The translations under genes and the position numbers were made by a program. Below the pieces are notes generated by a model. It saw only the letters and a program-made list of their open reading frames with translations, ran no database searches and was not told the origin of the DNA. A stretch of DNA of 10,333 bases from an uncultured Clostridia bacterium (lineage in GTDB: Bacteria > Bacillota > Clostridia > Oscillospirales > Ruminococcaceae): positions 1 to 10,333 of the forward strand of contig CANCXY010000112.1 in NCBI GenBank assembly GCA_947381875.1, given 5' to 3'. Of this stretch, positions 5,509-10,333 are shown one piece after another. Within the stretch, counting starts at the first letter, position 1. Every line of letters starts with the position of its first letter.

Positions 5509-8500
5509 TTGCCGGGAAAATATGAATCGACAGTTGCTTTAGCGGCGCAGACAGCGAAGGAGATCACGCGCGGCGGTGAGGAATATATGTCGTTCCTCAC
5601 CACCGCCGCAAATAACTTCAAGTACAGCTTCCGTGACCAGCTCCTTATTTACGCCCAAAAGCCGGATGCTACAGCCTGTGCGGAGATTAGTTTCTGGAAC
5701 AAGTATGGACGGTGGGTAAATAGAGGCTCTAAGGGTATCGCGCTATTAGTCGATACGGACGCGCCATACAAGCTGCGCCATGTTTTCGATATGACGGATA
5801 CAAACAGCCGCGCGGGACGCACCATCCCCGTCTGGCAGATGCAGCCGGAATATGAAAGTGCCGTCATAGAAAGTCTGGAAAACAGCTATGGGGAAATGCC
5901 CGAAAAATCCGACCTAACCGCCTGCCTCCTGCAAACGGCTAAGGTGCTTACAGAGGACAATTTCAGTGATTACTATTCCGACCTTTGCAAAGTCAAAGAC
6001 GGCAGCCTGCTGGAAGAACTGGATGACCTCAACACGGAGAAATGGCTGAAAAACCTGCTTGAAAACAGCATCGCATATATGCTGATGACGCGCTGCGGCA
6101 TCAACGCACGGGAGCATTTTGCGAAGGACGATTTTACCTATATCGTCGATTTTAACACGCCAGAAACGATCTCCATTCTGGGCGCTGCCGCCAGTGATGT
6201 TGCGGAAATGGCGCTGAGGGAGATCGCCGCCACTGTCATGGAGCAGCAGCGGCACAAAGATTTGCAAAATGACAGCCTTGCAAAACAGGAAAAAGTCGGC
6301 TATGATGAGGACAGAAACCCAAAACAAGAAGGAGGGCCTGAAAATGGAACTGACCTATCGGACCGAGAGCGGTTATCAGCTGCCGAACCTGACTGCGCCG
6401 GAAGCCCCGGTACTGGGAAAGTATGGGATGCTGCGCCGCAGCTATCTGAGGGAACATCGGAATGGGGTCTACACAGGGATGATGCTGTCCGGCAAGCTGG
6501 ACAGCCATCTGATGGAAGTAGACAGGCGGGCGAGCGAGATGGTGGAGCGGCTGACCGAACAGATGGCGGCTCAGCAGGGCGTGAACGAAGCACTGAAAGC
6601 AAGCGATCCAATGAAGTGGGTGGGGCTGATGAACAACATCAAAGCATCGGCGGAGGAAACAGTGATGCGGGAGCTGATCTACAGCTAAACGAAAAAGGTC
6701 CTACGGGCCTGACAATCAGCCATCACGATTTTAACGCGCTGTCTGAAATCCCCTATTACCATGAGGACGACGAAAAAAATGAGTTGCTCCGCACCTGCGA
6801 TGCGTTCAAGGGGCACAGGGTACAAATCGCCGCATTCTTTGCCGAACATACGGACGGCAAAGAGCGCGGCGATTTTCTTAAATCCTTTTTCGGCGACACC
6901 TATGTTGAAATGATCCTGAGCAATGAACAGCGGGCCGGTTATCATGCGTGGGACGATGTATTGATGCTCTGGCGCGGCGCGTATTTGTCGCGCGAGAAAG
7001 AAGTATATCTGCGCTGGCGTAGTGTTGCCGATACAGTATATGGCATAATCCTGCTGAATACATGGCTTGAACACGATGAGCATGTATTGCCCAATGAAGC
7101 GGAACAGATCGCGCTGATCGAAAGCCGGGAGAAAAATGAACCTGTTCCTTTTACGCTCCCGCAGACAGCCATTGACTATATCTTGTGCGGTGGCGTTATG
7201 GAACAGGGAAAATACAGAATCTTTGAGCAATTCCAGCGGGGACAATCCGCACAGGAAAACATCAAATTCCTCAAAGATGAATATGGGGAGGGCGGACATT
7301 CCGACGCGATTCCCGGCAGCGGATACTGGGAAGATCATGACGGAAAAGGTATTACTATTTCCCGCAGTTACAAGATGCCAAAAGAAAAGTTTTTCATGCC
7401 CTGGGCGAAAGTAGAAAAGCGTATCGGAGAGTTGATAAAGGCCGACCGTTACCTGTCACAAGCTGAAAAAGACGAATACCCGCAGTATCTGAAAGAGCAG
7501 GAGCAGAGCAGAGATCGGCGGGAAATTGCAGAAGAATTTCGCGCAATCGTGAAGGACTATGTGGACTTCAAAACACAGCTTGGCGAAAAAGATCAATGCG
7601 CGGATGTTCTGTTTGCCGGCAGGTGTGCAGACAACTTCAGCATGGAGGAAAAGAAGTGCTATGTGCTGACAAGGGAGGGCAGCTTTGTACTTCCTACGAT
7701 GCGCGAGGCAATGCAGACAATCATCAAAGAAAACACGCATTTGACCGAGCGCTGCGAGACAATGCTCACCGCCCTGAGCGGTCTGCTGGTGGCCCCGCTG
7801 GAACCGACCTATGAGGAGCTGCATCCGCCGCGCAAAGAATACCGTTTTTCTCTTGGCGATACGGTGTACCTTGGGACGCAGAAATATGAACTGCTGGCGT
7901 TTGATGAGCAGATGGTTCAGCTATATGACGAGACGTTCCCGCTGGACAGCAGGGAAATGACACGCGCGGAGTTTGACCGTTTGCTGGAGCAGAATCCGAA
8001 AAATAACCATCTTTTACAGGTGATGGAAAGCGAACCGCAGGAGCAGAAAAACAATGCACCGGAAACGCAGAAGTATGACATTGGTTATGGCTATCTGGGT
8101 AATGGCCTGACCGTATGGAATCGCCTGGAGCAGGAACACAGTGACTGCAAAACCATCGCCCACATTGACCCAGATCGCACAGTGACTTTTTACGAAAAGG
8201 ATTTACCAGAGGAAATACAGAAACAGATACAAAAGGTCGCAGCAACCTCACAAATGACGGTTTCCGCAACACAGAATACGCCTGTGTTTTCTACGCCATC
8301 CCGCGACCCGCTCGCGCCCGCATATACGGTAGGCGATACCGCCTATCTTGAAAACGTGGGTTATAGAATCACGGATATCGGGCAGCGGAATGTGGAGCTT
8401 CTGGACAGGGCGCAAACATACCCGGTTATCCGTTTAGAAAACAAAGAGCAGTTTGAAAGGATGCTTCTGCGCGACCCCCGCAACGAACATATCACGGGAT

Positions 8501-9057
8501 ATTTACCCGCGCATTTACAAAGTGCTGATGCAGATGTTCGGGATATGCTGACCAACCATCTGCTGACGGAACAGGACAAAACCCGGATTTCCGATTGGTT
8601 ACACGCCGGCGCGGATAACAAGCAGCTTGCCGAACATCTTTCCACATTGCTTGCAGACCGCACACAAACAGCAACATTGGAAACAGGTGAAACGGTGGAC
8701 TGCTTTACTTCTCCCACAGGCATGACGATTGAAATCCACGATAAGTTCAACACAAGGCGCGCCATGATATGGGAGGCAGTGACGCCCCTGCTGCGCACAC
8801 TTTACCAGCAGGAATTGGATGGGTTTTCGCATGAGCCAGTGGGTGCGGCAACTGGCAGGGTTCCCGACCCAGACAAGGATACAGCCTATGATATGGAGGA
8901 ATCCCCGCAGTGGGGAATCGAGGAGGGAGACCACTCACCGTGGGGCGCAGTACAGGAGAGCAGGGCTTTAGTGGATGGTGTGTATAAGGTAAGCACCGCG
9001 CGGCATGGCGGGTTGATGATCCGTGAAGCTGATGCGGAAAAACTGTTTTCCCCCTGA
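5509..9057 (+). CDS. Giant ICE DNA-processing protein, N-terminal part (ArdC-like/YodL, methylase-helicase family)
   Basis: The 1,182-residue product is the front of a very large mobile-element protein of the type whose intact members continue into an N6-adenine methylase fold and an SNF2-type helicase. N-terminal residues 5-90 resemble the ArdC single-strand-binding domain (FRDQLLIYAQKPDATACAE 41-59, WNKYGRWVNRGSKGIAL 63-79). Residues 279-394 are a disordered Gly/Asp/Arg-rich linker produced by reading through tnpV in another frame. A conserved middle follows (about 405-760). Two related modules sit at about 778-838 and 939-1000, with a YodL-like domain between (about 856-905). The TTG at 5509 is chosen because an upstream in-frame ATG (5491) meets a stop at once, and AAGGGG (5495-5500) is well placed. 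The frame ends at TGA 9055-9057 while homologous sequence continues in the +1 frame, so the gene is frameshifted or uses recoding. Confidence 0.82.
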   Translation: MPGKYESTVALAAQTAKEITRGGEEYMSFLTTAANNFKYSFRDQLLIYAQKPDATACAEISFWNKYGRWVNRGSKGIALLVDTDAPYKLRHVFDMTDTNSRAGRTIPVWQMQPEYESAVIESLENSYGEMPEKSDLTACLLQTAKVLTEDNFSDYYSDLCKVKDGSLLEELDDLNTEKWLKNLLENSIAYMLMTRCGINAREHFAKDDFTYIVDFNTPETISILGAAASDVAEMALREIAATVMEQQRHKDLQNDSLAKQEKVGYDEDRNPKQEGGPENGTDLSDRERLSAAEPDCAGSPGTGKVWDAAPQLSEGTSEWGLHRDDAVRQAGQPSDGSRQAGERDGGAADRTDGGSAGRERSTESKRSNEVGGADEQHQSIGGGNSDAGADLQLNEKGPTGLTISHHDFNALSEIPYYHEDDEKNELLRTCDAFKGHRVQIAAFFAEHTDGKERGDFLKSFFGDTYVEMILSNEQRAGYHAWDDVLMLWRGAYLSREKEVYLRWRSVADTVYGIILLNTWLEHDEHVLPNEAEQIALIESREKNEPVPFTLPQTAIDYILCGGVMEQGKYRIFEQFQRGQSAQENIKFLKDEYGEGGHSDAIPGSGYWEDHDGKGITISRSYKMPKEKFFMPWAKVEKRIGELIKADRYLSQAEKDEYPQYLKEQEQSRDRREIAEEFRAIVKDYVDFKTQLGEKDQCADVLFAGRCADNFSMEEKKCYVLTREGSFVLPTMREAMQTIIKENTHLTERCETMLTALSGLLVAPLEPTYEELHPPRKEYRFSLGDTVYLGTQKYELLAFDEQMVQLYDETFPLDSREMTRAEFDRLLEQNPKNNHLLQVMESEPQEQKNNAPETQKYDIGYGYLGNGLTVWNRLEQEHSDCKTIAHIDPDRTVTFYEKDLPEEIQKQIQKVAATSQMTVSATQNTPVFSTPSRDPLAPAYTVGDTAYLENVGYRITDIGQRNVELLDRAQTYPVIRLENKEQFERMLLRDPRNEHITGYLPAHLQSADADVRDMLTNHLLTEQDKTRISDWLHAGADNKQLAEHLSTLLADRTQTATLETGETVDCFTSPTGMTIEIHDKFNTRRAMIWEAVTPLLRTLYQQELDGFSHEPVGAATGRVPDPDKDTAYDMEESPQWGIEEGDHSPWGAVQESRALVDGVYKVSTARHGGLMIREADAEKLFSP
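6329..6336 (+). promoter_or_regulatory. Internal ribosome binding site for tnpV
   Basis: AAGGAGGG lies inside the giant gene with GGAGG ending eight bases before the out-of-frame ATG at 6344. It is among the best Shine-Dalgarno matches in the window and has no evident purpose for the host frame, where it encodes part of Gln-Glu-Gly-Gly. It supports independent translation of tnpV from the giant gene's mRNA. Confidence 0.7.
6344..6688 (+). CDS. tnpV: TnpV-family transposon protein, nested out of frame
   Basis: The 114-residue product matches the TnpV family (named from Tn4451-type mobilisable transposons), at the usual length of about 110-120. Landmarks are an N-terminal LTYRTESGYQLPNL (3-16), the signature GKYGMLRRSYLREHR (26-40), YTGMMLSGKLDSHL (44-57), and the C-terminal MKWVGLMNNIKASAEE (91-106). 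Its function is not established. The ATG at 6344 has a perfect ribosome binding site (6329-6336). The gene lies wholly inside the giant gene, shifted by one base; the giant frame's wobble positions fall on tnpV second codon positions, so tnpV is the constrained frame. Third positions in tnpV are rich in G and C, as in a true gene. It is probably an insertion later overprinted by the host frame. Confidence 0.85.
   Translation: MELTYRTESGYQLPNLTAPEAPVLGKYGMLRRSYLREHRNGVYTGMMLSGKLDSHLMEVDRRASEMVERLTEQMAAQQGVNEALKASDPMKWVGLMNNIKASAEETVMRELIYS
7840..8508 (+). repeat. Two diverged protein modules flanking a YodL-like domain
   Basis: Within the giant protein, residues about 778-838 (YRFSLGDTVYLG...FDRLLEQNPKNNHLL) and about 939-1000 (YTVGDTAYLEN...FERMLLRDPRNEHIT) align along most of their length, with shared GDTxYL, Val-x-Leu, Phe-(D/E)-Arg and Pro-x-Asn-x-His positions. 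Between them residues about 856-905 (YDIGYGYLGNGLTVWN...) resemble the YodL domain seen in many ICE proteins. The modules are probably small beta-rich folds. The DNA copies have diverged too far to recombine easily. Confidence 0.5.
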
Positions 9058-9889
9058 AACGCTGGTGGCGGGCGGTTCAGAATATGGCTGGCGGTATTAT
9101 GAAGAAGATGAGCTGGCGGAAATCGCTATACAAGATCTGACACAGAAAGGTATTCTGAACGATGCGCCGGAAGTGAATCTGCGCAGTCTGGTAATCGACC
9201 TTTCCCCGCGCTCTATGTATGAAGAAACAGCTACAGAGCCTTTACGCCCTACTGTTCCCAATTTCCGCATTACGGATGAACAGCTCGGCGAGGGAAACGC
9301 AAAGGAAAAATTCAAGACCAATATGGATGCGATCCAGCTTCTCAAAGAGCTGGAACAGGATGGAGGACAGGCCACACCTGAACAGCAGGAAATCCTCTCA
9401 AAATATGTTGGCTGGGGCGGTGTTGCGGACGCTTTTGATGCAGATAAAAGTGCATGGAGTGAAGAATATACTTTGCTCAAAAACACACTGACGGAAAGCG
9501 AATACAACGCCGCCAGAGCGTCAACATTGAATGCCCATTATACAACGCCCACTGTCATCCGCGCTGTCTATAGCGCTGTGGAAAACATGGGCTTTAAGAG
9601 CGGAAATATCCTGGAACCTTCCTGCGGCGTGGGGAATTTCTTCGGCTGTCTGCCGGAAAGCATGGCGGCTTCAAAGCTGTACGGCGTAGAGTTGGACAGC
9701 ATCACAGGACGCATTGCAAAGCAGCTCTATCCAAAAGCAAACATCACCGTTGCAGGCTTTGAAGCAACCGACCGGCGCGACTTCTTTGATCTTGCCGTGG
9801 GCAATGGTAGTGTTTTATTTGGACTAAACGAAAAAAGTGCTGATTCCCTGCGGGTTTACGGGCGTTCTTGCCACAAATCCGCCGCATAA
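9023..9889 (+). CDS. Methylase-fold continuation of the giant protein, truncated
   Basis: This frame is open from a GTG at 9023 that has no ribosome binding site; genuine family sequence begins at about 9053 (PETLVAGGSEYGWRYYEEDELAEI). It carries the start of an N6-adenine-methylase-like domain: QEILSKYVGWGGVADAF, then HYTTPTVIRAVYSAVENMGF and the SAM-binding motif I ILEPSCGVGNFFGCLP. The family sequence stops at FFDLAVGN (to about 9804), where intact members continue with Val-Pro-Phe-Gly (motif IV). About 28 unrelated codons then run to the TAA at 9887-9889. Without motif IV and the helicase part it should be inactive as a methylase. It is best regarded as a disrupted 3' piece of the gene starting at 5509. 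Confidence 0.7.
   Translation: MKLMRKNCFPPETLVAGGSEYGWRYYEEDELAEIAIQDLTQKGILNDAPEVNLRSLVIDLSPRSMYEETATEPLRPTVPNFRITDEQLGEGNAKEKFKTNMDAIQLLKELEQDGGQATPEQQEILSKYVGWGGVADAFDADKSAWSEEYTLLKNTLTESEYNAARASTLNAHYTTPTVIRAVYSAVENMGFKSGNILEPSCGVGNFFGCLPESMAASKLYGVELDSITGRIAKQLYPKANITVAGFEATDRRDFFDLAVGNGSVLFGLNEKSADSLRVYGRSCHKSAA
9046..9058 (+). other. Frameshift site (T4-C5 run with CCC-TGA)
   Basis: In the giant gene's frame the codons read TTT TCC CCC TGA. Skipping one base after CCC continues as GAA ACG CTG, giving ...KLFSPETLVAGG..., and this downstream frame stays open for about 250 codons with recognisable family sequence. A single extra C in the C5 run (9050-9054) would explain it. Alternatively, CCC followed by the stop UGA is a sequence where tRNA-Pro can slip +1, so programmed recoding is possible. 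A sequencing or assembly error cannot be excluded. Confidence 0.75.
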
Positions 9890-9924
9890 ATCAGATAGCA
9901 AAACAAAATAAGGAAAGTTACATA
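9805..9924. other. Probable junction with a second mobile element
   Basis: Family-like methylase sequence ends at about 9804 (GTGGGCAAT), in the middle of a conserved motif. The next 120 bases are A/T-richer, match no gene I recognise, and lead to a hairpin and a second parB. This is what the end of an inserted element or a deletion junction would look like. No clear integrase site or terminal inverted repeat can be defined from one side alone. Confidence 0.5.
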
Positions 9925-9976
9925 GGCGTGTATTCTGCCCCATCGAAGGGGCTGGGTACACGCCTTTTTTCTTTTT
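9925..9976 (+). terminator. Strong hairpin with U-tract ahead of the second parB
   Basis: Perfect 8-base-pair arms GGCGTGTA (9925-9932) and TACACGCC (9957-9964) enclose a second stem GCCCC (9937-9941) / GGGGC (9948-9952). They are followed at once by TTTTTT C TTTTT (9965-9976). It is a textbook rho-independent terminator on the + strand, 37 bases before the next start codon. It either ends transcription from the disrupted giant gene or works as an attenuator in the leader of the second parB. Confidence 0.75.
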
Positions 9977-10013
9977 CCCATAATCCCACATTGAGAAAGC
10001 GAGGTGAACACAA

Positions 10014-10333
10014 ATGCCAAGAGCAAAGAAGAAAGAGACGGAGGCGCCGGCCGGGGCCGTGACGGAGACCGTCCAGCGGATGCCCCTCTCCGAACTGCAC
10101 CCCTTTGAAGGGCATCCCTTCAAGGTGCTGGATGACGATGCTATGGCGGAGACCGTGGAGAGCATCCGGCAGATGGGCGTTGCCAATCCCCTCATCGTGC
10201 GCCCGGACCCGGACGGCGGGTATGAGATCATCTCCGGCCACCGCCGCCACCATGCCGCAGAACTGGCGGGACTGGATGCCATCCCCGTCATTGTCCGGGA
10301 ACTGGACGATGACGCCGCCGTCATCATGATGGT
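10014..10333 (+). CDS. Second ParB/Spo0J-family protein (partial, runs off window)
   Basis: The first 106 codons are visible. The ATG at 10014 follows GAGGTGA (10001-10007) closely. After a basic start (MPRAKKKETEAP) the ParB N-terminal domain begins: MPLSELHPFEGHPFKV (23-38), ANPLIVRPDPDGGYEIISGHRRHH, then AMPVIVRELDDDAAVIMM. Over 88 ungapped positions about 53 residues equal those of the first ParB by hand count. Codons are much more GC-rich than in the first parB, which suggests a separate origin. No parA precedes it here, so it may be a solitary ICE ParB or have its partner further on. Confidence 0.9.
   Translation, partial: MPRAKKKETEAPAGAVTETVQRMPLSELHPFEGHPFKVLDDDAMAETVESIRQMGVANPLIVRPDPDGGYEIISGHRRHHAAELAGLDAIPVIVRELDDDAAVIMM

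Noticed and set aside
6300..6611. A 103-codon - strand frame opposite tnpV
   Set aside because: It is a by-product of G/C-biased third positions in tnpV; no ribosome binding site and a low-complexity Ser/Pro/Arg product.
6696..6710. Small hairpin after the tnpV stop (AGGTCC / GGGCCT)
   Set aside because: Only six pairs with one G-U, a three-base loop and no T-tract; not convincing as a terminator for tnpV.
9097..9507. A 136-codon - strand frame
   Set aside because: It is the antisense of the methylase-fold segment and gives a Ser-rich low-complexity sequence.
9868..9896. TTGCCA ... TCAGAT as a promoter for the second parB
   Set aside because: The 17-base spacing is right but the -10 box matches only three of six consensus positions and the terminator lies between it and the gene.

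Overview
The window looks like part of an integrative conjugative element (ICE) or related mobile island from a gut-type Clostridia (Bacillota; Oscillospirales or Lachnospirales-like). The reasons are the gene content (toprim/DUF3991 primase-like protein, ParA, ParB, DUF3846, DUF3848 proteins, a giant ArdC-like/YodL/methylase protein, TnpV), strong AGGAGG-type ribosome binding sites, tight head-to-tail packing and moderately high GC. All supported genes are on the + strand. No tRNA, rRNA, CRISPR or insertion-sequence transposase was seen.

Layout. Bases 1-130 are GC-rich and may hold the last codons of an upstream gene, followed by a terminator (137-160). Bases 219-640 are non-coding and highly structured: two related long hairpins (219-261 and 597-640) flank a degenerate three-unit repeat that contains further hairpins. 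From 679 an apparent operon runs: toprim primase-like protein (679-1635), parA (1648-2475), parB (2420-3394), a DUF3846 protein (3411-3812), two unrecognised proteins (3830-4510, 4507-4722), two DUF3848 proteins (4726-4992, 5075-5473) with a 29-codon DUF3848-like remnant between them, and a giant DNA-processing protein (5509-9057). The tail of the giant protein, carrying a DNA-methylase fold, continues in another frame (to about 9805).

Three things stand out. First, a complete tnpV gene with its own perfect ribosome binding site (6344-6688) is encoded out of frame inside the giant gene, and the giant protein reads through it as a disordered linker. Second, the giant gene is interrupted at a CCC-TGA site in a C5 run, where a +1 shift restores the homologous reading frame; this is either a one-base insertion or a programmed frameshift. 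Third, the methylase is cut off right after the Val-Gly-Asn that begins its motif IV, and a different sequence follows: an AT-richer spacer, a strong hairpin/terminator and then a second, GC-rich parB (10014 to the window end). This suggests a junction between two mobile elements.

Function together: ParA/ParB probably stabilise the excised or replicating element, the toprim protein and the giant protein probably act on single-stranded or incoming DNA, and the DUF3846/DUF3848 proteins are typical but functionally unassigned companions. Family assignments are from recognition of motifs by eye, with no database search.
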